DNA of 64,000 nucleotides from an uncultured Burkholderiales bacterium (GCA_943908475.1 CALTTG010000021.1:1-64000), one strand, 5' to 3'; positions 8,579 through 17,661 are shown, counted from the first letter of the stretch. The notes: a model not told the origin generated them from the sequence alone. A program made the numbers and translations.

Positions 8579-9661
8579 TCATTGCGGGCGTTGATGGGCC
8601 AGCTTCATCACCTCGCTAGCAGCGTGATGCTTGAGGTGATGGTCTGACCAGACTTGGCGCCAACGACGCGCTCCGGGCAATCCGTTGTAAAGACCGAGCA
8701 CATGCCGCATGACTTGCGGCCAGCGCACTTCACCATGCGCGAGGCCCTGGGTGCGTGTCACCTCTTGCTCGGTGTAGGCCACGATCAAGGCTTCGGCCAT
8801 TTCGCGGGTGAAGCCCTCTCGTTTGGGCTGGTGGTGGAACAGGTGGTCCCACTCGGCCATCATCCAGGGGGTGTGGTACGACGCGCGGCCCACCATCACG
8901 CCGTCGAGCGTGACCCCCGGCAGCATGGCATCGGGACGCAACTGTTCCAGACACTGCTCGTTGGTGGTCAACCCGCCGTTCAAGACGATGATGAGGTGCG
9001 GAAATTCCTGCTTGAGGCGGTGCACGAATTCGTAGCGCAGAGGCGGAATTTCACGGTTTTCTTTGGGACTGAGCCCCTTGAGCCAGGCATTGCGTGCGTG
9101 CACGATGAAGACTTGGCAGCCGACGTCGGCCACGGTGCCGACGAAGTCTCGCACGTAGTCGAAGCTCTCGACCTGGTCGATGCCGATGCGGTGTTTGACG
9201 GTGATGGGGGTGCGTGTGTCGCCTCCGGTGGCATCCATCATGGCCTTGACGCAATCGGCCACCAGGGGCGCTTCATTCATGAGGCAGGCGCCGAACGCGC
9301 CGCGCTGAACCCGCTCGCTGGGGCAGCCGCAATTGAGGTTGACTTCGTCGTAGCCCATGCGCTGTGCGATGCGTGCGCATTCGGCCAGGTCAGCCGGTTC
9401 GCTGCCCCCCAATTGCAAGGCCACCGGGTGCTCGGCGGGGTGGTACTCCAAGAAGCGCAGCATCTGTCCGTGGATGATGGCGCCGGTGGTCAGCATTTCC
9501 GTGTACAGGCGCGCATGCTGCGTCAACTGCCGGTGGAAATACCGGCAATGCCGGTCGGTCCAATCGAGCATGGGGGCCACGCAGGTGCGCCAGTCGCGCG
9601 GGTCAAGACGTTCCAAAACAGACTCTCGTGAAAGGGGTGGCAATGTTGCCGAGGTCGACAT
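8579..9661 (-). CDS. dusA: tRNA-dihydrouridine(20/20a) synthase
   Basis: DusA reduces U20/U20a in the tRNA D-loop with FMN and NADPH. The 360-residue protein shows the DusA-specific APMLDWTDRHCRYFHRQL start of the TIM barrel, the substrate/catalytic segment VNLNCGCPSERVQ (catalytic Cys about 113), KHRIGID, HARNAWLKGLSPKENR, and VMVGRASYHTPW. The DusA rather than DusB/DusC assignment rests on these signatures. The ATG at 9661 (MSTSATLPP) is my preferred start. A TTG at 9718 with an upstream AAGGGA is an alternative that would add 19 residues. Confidence 0.93.
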   Translation of the reverse strand: MSTSATLPPLSRESVLERLDPRDWRTCVAPMLDWTDRHCRYFHRQLTQHARLYTEMLTTGAIIHGQMLRFLEYHPAEHPVALQLGGSEPADLAECARIAQRMGYDEVNLNCGCPSERVQRGAFGACLMNEAPLVADCVKAMMDATGGDTRTPITVKHRIGIDQVESFDYVRDFVGTVADVGCQVFIVHARNAWLKGLSPKENREIPPLRYEFVHRLKQEFPHLIIVLNGGLTTNEQCLEQLRPDAMLPGVTLDGVMVGRASYHTPWMMAEWDHLFHHQPKREGFTREMAEALIVAYTEQEVTRTQGLAHGEVRWPQVMRHVLGLYNGLPGARRWRQVWSDHHLKHHAASEVMKLAHQRPQ

Positions 9662-9751
9662 TTTCCCAGATGGGGTTTGTCCTTGGGAACTGCGGGTGTC
9701 GCGGGGGGTCTGATTCAAAGTCCCTTCCCATTGTTTTCATCAAGGCTTGTG

Positions 9752-10294
9752 ATGATGTTCCACGCAACTGCTGTCTCTCGTTGGTGTCGGACGGTCGCGT
9801 CCTTGAGCGTTTGGACCTTGGGTGGCTTCGCGATGTCGGCCATGGCGCACACGGCCGATCCCGCCGTGTGTCACGCCCAGCTGGCCCAGGTCATGGCCCG
9901 CAACATGCCCCAAACCCCAGCGGCCCAATTGCCGTTGCGGGCGGTGTGCGATTGCACCCAGGCGCTCATGAAGCAAGAGCCGGCCGATTTGTCCCAGGAA
10001 GAAAATCGGCGGCGCATGGAGGCTCACCAGGCCACGTGCTTGCAACCGCATGTGAAGGCCTACACCGCCGACCACGTCACGCGGCAGTTCTCGGCACACC
10101 TGCAGCAAGCGCGTGGTTGGAGCGCACAGCAGGTCGGGCAACTGGCCGTCTGCATGGGCGAGCGCCATGGGCTGTACCTGATGGCCAATCCGGTGGGCAA
10201 CCCAGACTTGCGCGACGGGTTGGGCGACTGGAACTCGTGTGTTGCGCAGGCTGGCCACCCTGGCGAGCCCCTGCCGTTGCTCAAAGCGCCTTGA
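9752..10294 (+). CDS. Exported protein of unknown function, Cys-containing
   Basis: I do not recognise this 180-residue protein. The N-terminus has a short basic segment and a hydrophobic core ending in AMA-HT, a plausible type I signal peptide cleaved near residue 30. The mature part is helical and Gln/Ala-rich with six Cys (VCHAQ, VCDCTQ, TCLQP, VCMGE, SCVAQ), enough for three disulfides in the periplasm. Two ATG codons (9752, 9755) follow an AAGG element about 6 nt upstream; I chose the first. It is divergent from dusA and convergent with anbu. It may belong to a Burkholderiales-specific family. Confidence 0.7.
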   Translation: MMFHATAVSRWCRTVASLSVWTLGGFAMSAMAHTADPAVCHAQLAQVMARNMPQTPAAQLPLRAVCDCTQALMKQEPADLSQEENRRRMEAHQATCLQPHVKAYTADHVTRQFSAHLQQARGWSAQQVGQLAVCMGERHGLYLMANPVGNPDLRDGLGDWNSCVAQAGHPGEPLPLLKAP

Positions 10295-10310
10295 GGCCTC
10301 GCTGGCAGAT

Positions 10311-11135
10311 TCAGCCCTGAGGGGCTTGGATTTTGTTCAACGGGTTCATCGCCTGGGCTTGCTGGCCTGCGGCAGCGGCCAAGTCGGGCTCGTCGCCTTC
10401 CCAAGTCGGGTCGGGAATCGAGTCGAACACCTGGCGCAAGCGCTGTCCCCAGGAGCTGCGGATCATGCGGAAGTAGGCATTGCTCTCGTCGATGTTGACC
10501 AGACGATCGGCCTTCAGGCTACCGGCCTCGTAGACCAGCAGGTCCAGGGGCAAGCCCACCGACAGGTTGGACTTCAAGGTGGAGTCCATGGAGATCAGCG
10601 CGCATTTGGCCGCCTCTTCCAGCGGGGTCTTGGGGGTGACCACGCGGTCGATCACCGGCTTGCCGTACTTGGATTCGCCGATCTGGAAGTAGCAGACGCC
10701 ATCGATGCCCGCTTCCACGAAGTTGCCGGCGGCATAGACATTGAACAGGCGCATGGTTTCGCCCTTGATTTGCCCGCCGATGATGAGGCTGCAATTGAAT
10801 TCGATGCCGTGCTTCTTGAGGGCTTCGGCGTCTCGTGCGTGCACTTTCCGAACGGCACTGCCCACGATGCGTGCGACATCGAACAGGGTGGAGGCGTTCC
10901 AGATCGTGACGGGCTCGCCATCGGGGCCCACGATGGATTCGGTGTCCAGCAGTTGCTTGACCGCCTGCGTGATGGCCAGATTGCCCGCCGACAGCAGCAC
11001 CAGCACGCGCTCGCCTGCTTTCTCGTACACCGTCATTTTGCGGAAGGTGCTGATTTGGTCCATGCCGGCATTGGTGCGGGAGTCCGAGAGGAACACCAGT
11101 CCGGCATTGAGGCGCATGGCCACGCAGTAGGTCAT
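10311..11135 (-). CDS. Proteasome-like peptidase, Anbu family (peptidase T1)
   Basis: The 274-residue protein starts MTYCVAMRLNAGLVFLSDSR, the hallmark of Anbu, the ancestral-type bacterial proteasome beta homologue. Removal of Met exposes Thr2 as the presumed N-terminal nucleophile; the downstream NAGMDQISTFRKM and SAGNLAITQ segments match the family. Anbu usually sits in a cluster with a transglutaminase-like protein, an alpha-E protein and an ATP-grasp protein, none of which is here. Instead the start overlaps the mutS... gene order mutS then anbu: anbu's ATG lies inside the last 4 nt of mutS (ATGA), so the two are translationally coupled. Substrate and peptidase activity are unknown; peptidase activity of Anbu proteins is weak or undetected in reported work. 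Confidence 0.9.
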   Translation of the reverse strand: MTYCVAMRLNAGLVFLSDSRTNAGMDQISTFRKMTVYEKAGERVLVLLSAGNLAITQAVKQLLDTESIVGPDGEPVTIWNASTLFDVARIVGSAVRKVHARDAEALKKHGIEFNCSLIIGGQIKGETMRLFNVYAAGNFVEAGIDGVCYFQIGESKYGKPVIDRVVTPKTPLEEAAKCALISMDSTLKSNLSVGLPLDLLVYEAGSLKADRLVNIDESNAYFRMIRSSWGQRLRQVFDSIPDPTWEGDEPDLAAAAGQQAQAMNPLNKIQAPQG

Positions 11136-13822
11136 GATGAAGTCACCGATTTGAGTTGGTAGAGCGCATCGAGCGCTTCCCGTGGGGTCAAGGCGTCAGG
11201 GTCGATCCGGGCCAACAGGTCCAGCATGGCGAGCTCGTCCGGCGACACCGTTCGGGCCACATCCGTGTGGGGCGCTTCCGGGTTGGTCGCCGGCAGCACC
11301 AGCGCCGCGCTGCCCCCGCCAAACCCTGCAAACAGATCAATCTGGTCGTCATTTTGCCGTTGCTGGCTTTCCAGTGCATCCAGGGCGGCCCGAGCCTGGC
11401 GGATCAGGCTGGGCGGCATGCCGGCCAGTCTGGCCACTTGAACGCCATAGCTGCGGCTGGCGGGGCCGGCCTGCAACTCGTGCAGGAACACAATGTCGTC
11501 ACCCGCTTCTGCGACCCCGACGTGCACGTTGCTGGCTCGGGCATGTTTTTCGGGCAACGCGGTCAGCTCGAAATAGTGGGTGGCGAACAGGGTGAAGGCC
11601 TTGTTGCGATCGTGCAGGTGGCTGGCAATGGCGCCGGCCAATGCCAGGCCATCGAACGTGGAGGTTCCCCGACCGATTTCATCCATCAGCACCAGCGATT
11701 GTTCGGTGGCACCGTGAACAATGGCGGCGGCCTCGGTCATTTCCATCATGAAGGTGGATTGGGCGTTGGCCAGGTCGTCGGCAGCACCAATGCGGGTGTG
11801 GATGGCGTCGATGGGGCCCAGTCTGCAATGGGCCGCCGGCACGTAAGACCCCATGTAGGCCAAGATGGTGATCAGCGCCACTTGCCGCATGAAGGTCGAT
11901 TTACCGCCCATGTTGGGCCCCGTCACGATCAGCATGCGCTTGTTGGCGTCCAAGCGGCAATCGTTGGGAATGAAGGCGGCACCGCTGGTTTCCATCAACC
12001 GTGCTTCGACCACGGGGTGGCGGCCCTTTTCGATGTCCAGGCAGGGCATGTTCACGAATTCAGGCTGCGTCCAGCCCAACGAGGCTGCACGTTCGGCCAG
12101 CGCAGCCAAAGCATCGAGTGAGGCCAGTGCTTTGGCCAGCGCGGACAGGGTGGTGATGTGCCCTTGAAGGTCGTCGATCAGTTGCTCAAACAGGAACTTT
12201 TCTCGGGCCAGGCTGCGCTCTTGGGCCGACAAAGCCTTGTCTTCAAAGGCTTTCAGTTCGGGGGTGATGAAGCGCTCGGCGTTTTTCAGGGTCTGGCGGC
12301 GCTGATAGTCCAGCGGCACCTTGTCGGCGTGGCTCTGCGTGACTTCGATGTAGAAGCCGTGCACCTTGTTGAACTGCACGCGAAGGTTGGCGATGCCGGT
12401 GCGGGCACGCTCGCGGGTCTCCAGGTCGAGCAAGAAGGCGTCGCAGTTTTGCGAAATGCCTCGGAGTTCATCCAGGTCGGCATCGAAGCCACTGGCAATC
12501 ACGCCGCCGTCTCGCAGCAACACCGCCGGGGTTTCGGCGATGGTGCGCAACAGCCGTTCGGCCACGGCCGGATCGGGTTGCAGGCAGGCATGCACCTGGT
12601 CCAGCAACGGTGTCCCCGTGGGCACGCGTTCACGCAGCACAGGCAGCGCCAGCAAGGTGTCGCGCAGGCCCGCCAACTCTCGGGGCCGAACCTGGCGCAG
12701 GGCCACACGGGCGGTGATGCGTTCGGCATCGCTCAGCTGGCGCAGTGCTTCACGCAGTGCGTCGAGGCTCTGGCCGAGGTCGGGCGGATTGAGCAGCAGA
12801 TCGATGGCCGCGTGCCGCTCTTGGGCGATGCGGCGGTCACGCGGAGGATTCGTCAACCAGTGACGAAGGGCTCGACTGCCCATGCCTGTGCGACACGTGT
12901 CGAGCAAGGACAGCAGCGTGGGGGAATCTTCCCCCCTCAACGTCTGGACCAGTTCGAGGTTGCGCAAGGTGGCCGGCGGGATTTCCAGCAACTCGCTGCT
13001 GCGGGGCACGCTCAGGCTGGTGACGTGGGCCAGCGCCCTGCCCTGCGTGTGCTCTGCATAGCTGAGCAGCGCCCCGGCGGCGGCATGCCCCAATGCCAGG
13101 TCCTCGGCGCCATAGGCCTGGAGGTTGGCCACTTTGAGTTGCTCGACCAACTTGCGTTGACCCAAGCCCGCATCAAACTGCCAAGTGGGGCGTGCCGTGA
13201 AGGCCGTGCCACGAGGTTGAGCCAGCCAGGGGCCCAGGGCGGGAGGCACTCGGTCGCGGTCGTAAATGACTTCGGCGGGCTGAAGGCGGGCCAGCCAGCC
13301 CGCCAGGTCGCGTTGGGTGCATTCGGTCATGCCCAGCAAACCGCTGGACATCCCGAGCCAAGCCAGCGCACAGGGGGTGTGGTCATTGCCCTTGGCCAGC
13401 CCGCCGCGTACCGCGCCGGCCACCACGGCCACCAGCAATGCGTCGGCCCGTTCGCTGAGCAGTTCGGCATCGGTCAGGGTGCCGGGGGTGACCACCCGCA
13501 CCACTTTGCGCTCCACCGGCCCTTTGCTCGCGCCCACCTCGCCGACCTGTTCGCAGATGGCGACCGATTCGCCCAGCTTGATCAGCTTGGAGAGGTAGGC
13601 GTCGAGCGCATGCACGGGCACACCCGCCATCTGGACAGGCTCGCCCGCCGACTGGCCGCGAACGGTGAGCGTGATGTCGATGAGCCGGTTGGCCTTGCGA
13701 GCGTCGTCATAAAACAGCTCGTAGAAGTCACCCATCCGATAGAACACGAGGGTGTCCGGGAAATCCGTCTTGATGCGCAGGTACTGCTGCATCATGGGCG
13801 TGTGGGCGCTGAAATCAGTCAA
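11132..13822 (-). CDS. mutS: DNA mismatch repair ATPase
   Basis: MutS recognises mispairs and small loops and recruits MutL. The 896-residue protein is full length. The mismatch-binding domain contains FYRMGDFYELF (Phe-x-Glu wedge, here YELFYDD with the preceding F), followed by connector, lever and clamp domains. The ABC-type ATPase has Walker A GPNMGGKSTFMRQ (about 632-644), Walker B VLMDEIGRGTSTFDG, and the ATHYFELT switch. The TTG start at 13822 gives MTDFSAHTPMMQQYL, matching relatives that keep 8-12 residues before MMQQY; ATG 13795 is the alternative. It is followed with 4-nt overlap by anbu. Confidence 0.97.
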   Translation of the reverse strand: MTDFSAHTPMMQQYLRIKTDFPDTLVFYRMGDFYELFYDDARKANRLIDITLTVRGQSAGEPVQMAGVPVHALDAYLSKLIKLGESVAICEQVGEVGASKGPVERKVVRVVTPGTLTDAELLSERADALLVAVVAGAVRGGLAKGNDHTPCALAWLGMSSGLLGMTECTQRDLAGWLARLQPAEVIYDRDRVPPALGPWLAQPRGTAFTARPTWQFDAGLGQRKLVEQLKVANLQAYGAEDLALGHAAAGALLSYAEHTQGRALAHVTSLSVPRSSELLEIPPATLRNLELVQTLRGEDSPTLLSLLDTCRTGMGSRALRHWLTNPPRDRRIAQERHAAIDLLLNPPDLGQSLDALREALRQLSDAERITARVALRQVRPRELAGLRDTLLALPVLRERVPTGTPLLDQVHACLQPDPAVAERLLRTIAETPAVLLRDGGVIASGFDADLDELRGISQNCDAFLLDLETRERARTGIANLRVQFNKVHGFYIEVTQSHADKVPLDYQRRQTLKNAERFITPELKAFEDKALSAQERSLAREKFLFEQLIDDLQGHITTLSALAKALASLDALAALAERAASLGWTQPEFVNMPCLDIEKGRHPVVEARLMETSGAAFIPNDCRLDANKRMLIVTGPNMGGKSTFMRQVALITILAYMGSYVPAAHCRLGPIDAIHTRIGAADDLANAQSTFMMEMTEAAAIVHGATEQSLVLMDEIGRGTSTFDGLALAGAIASHLHDRNKAFTLFATHYFELTALPEKHARASNVHVGVAEAGDDIVFLHELQAGPASRSYGVQVARLAGMPPSLIRQARAALDALESQQRQNDDQIDLFAGFGGGSAALVLPATNPEAPHTDVARTVSPDELAMLDLLARIDPDALTPREALDALYQLKSVTSS

Positions 13823-13855
13823 GGCTGCAACCGCTGGGTGAAACCGGCGATTTTA

Positions 13856-13877
13856 CGGGGCAAGACCACTTGCCCCG
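13856..13877 (-). terminator. Terminator-like hairpin after suhB
   Basis: A perfect 9-bp GC-rich inverted repeat (13856-13864, 13869-13877) with a 4-nt loop lies between the suhB stop and the mutS start. On the minus strand it is followed by TAAAATC rather than a T run, so termination may be weak or the hairpin may serve another role. Confidence 0.4.
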
Positions 13878-13892
13878 AATCTCGGGTGAGGG

Positions 13893-14975
13893 TCAGAAGG
13901 GCGAGTCTTCGCCGCGCCCGGGGCGACGGCCACGAGGCTGCGGCTCCAAGCGAGCCCGTTCGGCGTCTTCCTGGGCTTTGGCCGAGGCAGTGATGCGGCG
14001 GCGCACCGGTTCCTTGGGGGCATCGCTGCTTTCGGCAACGGCCGCTTCGCCGCGTTGCGAGTCTTCTTCCGACTGGAGCATGGCGATCAAGGCATCGTCC
14101 TCGGCGTTTTGCTCGTCATCGTTCTCCGACGGGGCGCGTTCGCCATCGGCGCCGACAGGAGCGTCGGTGATCACGCGGCTGTAAGGCGCCAGGGTCTTGA
14201 CCATCTGGCCGTAGATGCGGGGCGTGCCCGCCACGATTTCACGCTGATAGAGGAAGTCAGACTCACCCGTGAAGTTGCCCACCAAGCCACCGGCTTCCGT
14301 GATGATGAGGGAGCCTGCGGCGATGTCCCAGGGGCTCAGGCCGGTTTCGAAGAAGGCGTCGTAGTAGCCCGCTGCCACGTAGCAAAGGTCGAGCGAGGCG
14401 GCACCGGGGCGGCGAACGCCGGCACACTGCACCATGACTTCCTCGAACATCTTCAGGTAGCGCTGGAAGTTGTCACCCTTGCGGAAGGGGAAGCCGGTGC
14501 CAATCAGGCTCTCGAGCATGCGAGTGCGCTTTGACACACGGATGCGGCGGTCGTTCAGGAAAGCGCCCTTGCCTCGCGAGGCATAAAACAGGTCGTTGCG
14601 GCTGGGGTCGTACACCACCGCTTGTTGCACTTGGCCGCGAAAGGCCAAAGCGATCGACACGGCGTACACCGGGAAGCCGTGGATGAAGTTGGTGGTGCCG
14701 TCGAGGGGATCGATGATCCAGACGAAATCGCTGTGTTTGTTGCCACGGCTGTTGCCTGACTCTTCCGCCAGGATGCCATGCGAGGGGTAGGCGCCCAAAA
14801 TGGTCTCGATGATGGCCTCTTCGGCTGCCTGGTCCACCTCGGTGACGAAGTCATTGTGCGACTTGGCCACCACCTGCAGGCGCTCGATGTCCAGCGATGC
14901 GCGGTTGATGATCGCCCCGGCTGCGCGGGCAGCTTTGATGGCGATGTTGAGCATGGGGTGCAAGGCTTGAGACAT
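13893..14975 (-). CDS. suhB: Inositol-1-monophosphatase (SuhB) with long charged C-terminal tail
   Basis: The first 265 residues are a complete inositol monophosphatase/SuhB protein. Metal-binding motifs are EESG (about 70), DPLDGTTNF (about 87-95) and WDIAAGSLI (about 216). SuhB dephosphorylates inositol phosphate and in E. coli joins the rRNA antitermination complex. About 90 extra residues follow. They are first acidic (ENDDEQNAEDD), then Arg-rich and Pro/Gly-rich, ending GRRPGRGEDSPF, and look disordered. The ATG at 14975 begins MSQALHPMLNIAIKAA, the canonical SuhB start, with AGGT upstream. The frame is open to 15599 but lies over the divergent trmJ gene. Confidence 0.93.
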   Translation of the reverse strand: MSQALHPMLNIAIKAARAAGAIINRASLDIERLQVVAKSHNDFVTEVDQAAEEAIIETILGAYPSHGILAEESGNSRGNKHSDFVWIIDPLDGTTNFIHGFPVYAVSIALAFRGQVQQAVVYDPSRNDLFYASRGKGAFLNDRRIRVSKRTRMLESLIGTGFPFRKGDNFQRYLKMFEEVMVQCAGVRRPGAASLDLCYVAAGYYDAFFETGLSPWDIAAGSLIITEAGGLVGNFTGESDFLYQREIVAGTPRIYGQMVKTLAPYSRVITDAPVGADGERAPSENDDEQNAEDDALIAMLQSEEDSQRGEAAVAESSDAPKEPVRRRITASAKAQEDAERARLEPQPRGRRPGRGEDSPF

Positions 14976-15210
14976 GGTGGACCTGTGAGACAACGGTGTG
15001 AACCACGCGGGGAGAACGCACAGGCCGACGCGAGCACATGACAAGCATGGCGGCGGACACAGGCATCTCGAACCCACGGGGATCGAAATTGGGGCGCAAC
15101 GGTGGACAAAGAACGAGCGAGAATTGGAGATTCTACTGAGTTCGCAATTTTTTTGCACCCCTTTTCCTGCGGGATCCCGGGATTTTGGGTGCATTTTCAA
15201 AGGCTTATGC

Positions 15211-15951
15211 GTGACTGCTGAAGTGCAACCCGACCCCACCCGATTCATCTTGATCGGCACCAGCCATCCCGGCAACGTGGGCGCCACGGCGCGCGCCATG
15301 AAGGTGATGGGATTTTCTGACTTGGTGCTGGTGGCGCCGCGGTTTGCCGATGTCTTGAGCCAAGAGGAAACCGTGGCCATGGCCAGCGGCGCGGCCGACA
15401 TCCTGGTGCGCGCTCGGGTGGTGGACACGCTGGCCGAGGCCCTGGACGGCGTGCATTTCGCCATCGGGACCGCCATGACTCCGCGCGATTTCGGGCCGCC
15501 GACGATCACGCCTCGCACTGGACTGGCCGAGTTGGCGGCTCGCACCCCCTGCCCCAACCTGGGCTTTGTGTTTGGCAGCGAGCGGTATGGCATGAGCAAT
15601 GACGATGTCTATCGATGCCATGCGGTGATCAGCATTCCGACCAACCCGGGCTATGGCTCATTGAATCTGTCTCAAGCGGTGCAGGTGCTGGCCTACGAGT
15701 GGCGCCAGGCCTTGGGTGGGTTTGAGGTGGCCTCGCGCACGCCCGACGTGGCGCTGGCCGATGGCCGTGAGGTGCAAGGGGCGCTGGCCCATTGGCAGGA
15801 CACCTTGGTGGAGATCGGCTTTCTGGACCCTGAGGCGCCCAAGAAGCTGATGCCCCGCTTGAACCAGCTGCTCAACCGTGCGGCGCTGCGCACCGAGGAA
15901 ATCCACATCCTGCGGGGCGTGGCCAAGCGCATTCAGGCGCTCAAGCGTTGA
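15211..15951 (+). CDS. trmJ: tRNA (cytidine/uridine-2'-O-)-methyltransferase
   Basis: TrmJ 2'-O-methylates position 32 in the tRNA anticodon loop using SAM. The 246-residue protein equals the family's usual length. SPOUT-fold knots are visible: FILIGTSHPGNVGATARAMK at the start, FVFGSERYGMSNDDVYRC, and IPTNPGYGSLNLSQAVQVL at the C-terminal knot, followed by the helical extension. The GTG at 15211 has AAAGG 7 nt upstream. The frame is open from 14998, but that part is not conserved-looking and lies in the 235-bp suhB-trmJ divergent promoter region. Confidence 0.93.
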   Translation: MTAEVQPDPTRFILIGTSHPGNVGATARAMKVMGFSDLVLVAPRFADVLSQEETVAMASGAADILVRARVVDTLAEALDGVHFAIGTAMTPRDFGPPTITPRTGLAELAARTPCPNLGFVFGSERYGMSNDDVYRCHAVISIPTNPGYGSLNLSQAVQVLAYEWRQALGGFEVASRTPDVALADGREVQGALAHWQDTLVEIGFLDPEAPKKLMPRLNQLLNRAALRTEEIHILRGVAKRIQALKR

Positions 15952-16034
15952 CCGCCTCAGACGCCCTGCGGCGCACGCGGTTGGCAGCAGGGCGATAAAC
16001 TGAGTGCCCAGATTCGAAAAACGAATAAGTCCAC

Positions 16035-16835
16035 ATGCTCTTTGCCCGTCTGCGAGAAGACATCGCCTGCATCTTGGAACGCGACCCTGCCGCCCGCTCG
16101 GCTTGGGAAGTGTTGACGTGCTACCCCGGTCTGCATGCGTTGGCCATGCACCGTGTGGCGCACTGGTGTTGGGTGCACGGCATGAAGTGGCTGGGCCGTT
16201 GGGTGTCGCATTGGGCGCGTTTCCTCACGGGCATCGAGATCCACCCCGGGGCGACCGTGGGGCGGCGCGTGTTCATTGACCATGGCATGGGCGTCGTGGT
16301 CGGTGAAACGGCCGAGATCGGCGATGGTTGCACCATTTACCAGGGCGTGACGTTGGGCGGCACCTCGCTGGCCAAAGGGGCCAAGCGTCACCCCACGCTG
16401 GGCAAGGGGGTGATCGTGGGCGCCAATGCGCAGGTGCTGGGCGGCTTCACGGTGGGGGACGGTGCCCGAGTGGGCTCCAACGCGGTCGTGACCAAGCCGG
16501 TGCCGGCTGGGGCCACCGCGGTGGGCAATCCGGCTCGCATCATCGTCGCCAAGCAAACGGTGATGGATGAAAAGCAGGCCGAACGCGAGGCGGTGGCGGC
16601 CCGCATGGGGTTCTCGGCGTATGGGGTCACCGAAGGCGATGACCCCTTGTCACAAGCCCTCAAAGGCCTCATTGACCACGCTTCGGGGCACGAGCACCAG
16701 ATCGCCCTGCTTTGGCAAGCGGTGGAAAAGCTCGCGTTGTGCGCCGAAAGCCAGGCCGCACGCGACTGCATGCCGCAGGATGCGCAGAAAACCGAGTGCT
16801 TCGACGCAGACGGCTTGAACCGCCTGGTCAAGTGA
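16035..16835 (+). CDS. cysE: Serine O-acetyltransferase
   Basis: CysE acetylates L-serine with acetyl-CoA, the first step of cysteine synthesis. The 266-residue protein has the short-type N-terminal helical domain (MLFARLREDIACILERDPAA), then a left-handed beta-helix from about 65 to 165 with hexapeptide repeats. The active-site region IDHGMGVVVGETAEIGDG provides the catalytic His. GVTLGGTS follows, then NAVVTKPVPAGATAVGNPAR closes the coil. About 90 C-terminal residues follow the helix, longer than in E. coli. It lies 83 nt after trmJ, possibly in the same transcript, and is convergent with the SDR gene (10-nt gap). Confidence 0.95.
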   Translation: MLFARLREDIACILERDPAARSAWEVLTCYPGLHALAMHRVAHWCWVHGMKWLGRWVSHWARFLTGIEIHPGATVGRRVFIDHGMGVVVGETAEIGDGCTIYQGVTLGGTSLAKGAKRHPTLGKGVIVGANAQVLGGFTVGDGARVGSNAVVTKPVPAGATAVGNPARIIVAKQTVMDEKQAEREAVAARMGFSAYGVTEGDDPLSQALKGLIDHASGHEHQIALLWQAVEKLALCAESQAARDCMPQDAQKTECFDADGLNRLVK

Positions 16836-16845
16836 TCGGCGACGC

Positions 16846-17619
16846 TCAGGCCAGCAGGTAACCGCCGTCGACGTTCAGGCAAGTGCCGGTGGTGTAGCTG
16901 GCCGCGTCGGAGGCCAGGTAGAGCGCTGCGCCAGCCATTTCGGTGGGGGCTGCCACGCGGTTCATGGGCGTGTGTGCCATGACCACGTTGAGGATGGCTT
17001 CGTTGCTCGTCAAGGCCGACGCAAATTTGGTGTCGGTGGCGCCGGGCAAGATGGCATTGACGCGGACCTTCATGCCTGCGCACTCTTTGGCAAAGGCATG
17101 GGTCATGGAAATGACCGCAGCCTTGGTGATGGAGTAGATGCCTTGCAGCATGCCGGGGATCACACCATTGACTGACGCGATGTTGATGATCGAGCCGCCG
17201 CCGTGTTGGGCCATGAGTTTCGAACCACGGGCGCACATGAAGAAATAGCCTCGGATGTTGACATCCACGGTTTTCTGGAACGCCGCCAGGTCGGTGTCGC
17301 TGATGTGCCCGAAATAGGGGTTGGCCGCCGCGTTGTTGACCAAGATGTCGAGGCGACCAAATTGCTGTTCGATGGCGGCAAAGGTGGCATCGATCTGGTC
17401 CATCTCGCCCACATGGCACGCCAGCACGGAGGCTTTGCCACCCGCCGCGCGAATGGAAGCCGCCACCGCTTCACAAGGGTCGGCCTTGCGACTGGACACG
17501 ATCACATGGGCCCCATGGGCCGCCAGCAGTCGGGCGATCGCTTCGCCAATGCCGCGGCTGGAGCCGGTCACAAGGGCCACTTTGCCGGTGAGGTCGAAGG
17601 TATTGGGGAGGGTGGACAT
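16846..17619 (-). CDS. Short-chain dehydrogenase/reductase
   Basis: The 257-residue classical SDR has the N-terminal nucleotide-binding motif TGSSRGIGEA (about 17-26), NNAA near 90, a Ser in NIASVNG, and the catalytic YSITK tetrad segment. It ends in NVDGGYLLA. The early acidic/basic pattern does not let me decide NAD or NADP. The ATG at 17619 (MSTLPNTFDL) fits the family start. It is the last gene of a three-gene operon after an APH-like kinase (43-nt gap) and an acyl-CoA dehydrogenase. This suggests oxidation or reduction of a keto/hydroxy-acyl-CoA; an LvaD-like role is an inference. Confidence 0.9.
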   Translation of the reverse strand: MSTLPNTFDLTGKVALVTGSSRGIGEAIARLLAAHGAHVIVSSRKADPCEAVAASIRAAGGKASVLACHVGEMDQIDATFAAIEQQFGRLDILVNNAAANPYFGHISDTDLAAFQKTVDVNIRGYFFMCARGSKLMAQHGGGSIINIASVNGVIPGMLQGIYSITKAAVISMTHAFAKECAGMKVRVNAILPGATDTKFASALTSNEAILNVVMAHTPMNRVAAPTEMAGAALYLASDAASYTTGTCLNVDGGYLLA

Positions 17620-17661
17620 GGGGAGAGTTCCAGGCAGATGAGTGGGTTCAGAGAGCAAGGG

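Noticed and set aside
12158..13993. 611-codon open frame on the plus strand
   Set aside because: It lies antisense to mutS, and its composition (Gly/Gln/His-rich) is typical of shadow frames in GC-rich DNA.
14976..15599. N-terminal extension of suhB of 208 codons
   Set aside because: It would overlap trmJ in antisense, and SuhB proteins start at MSQALHPML-type sequences.
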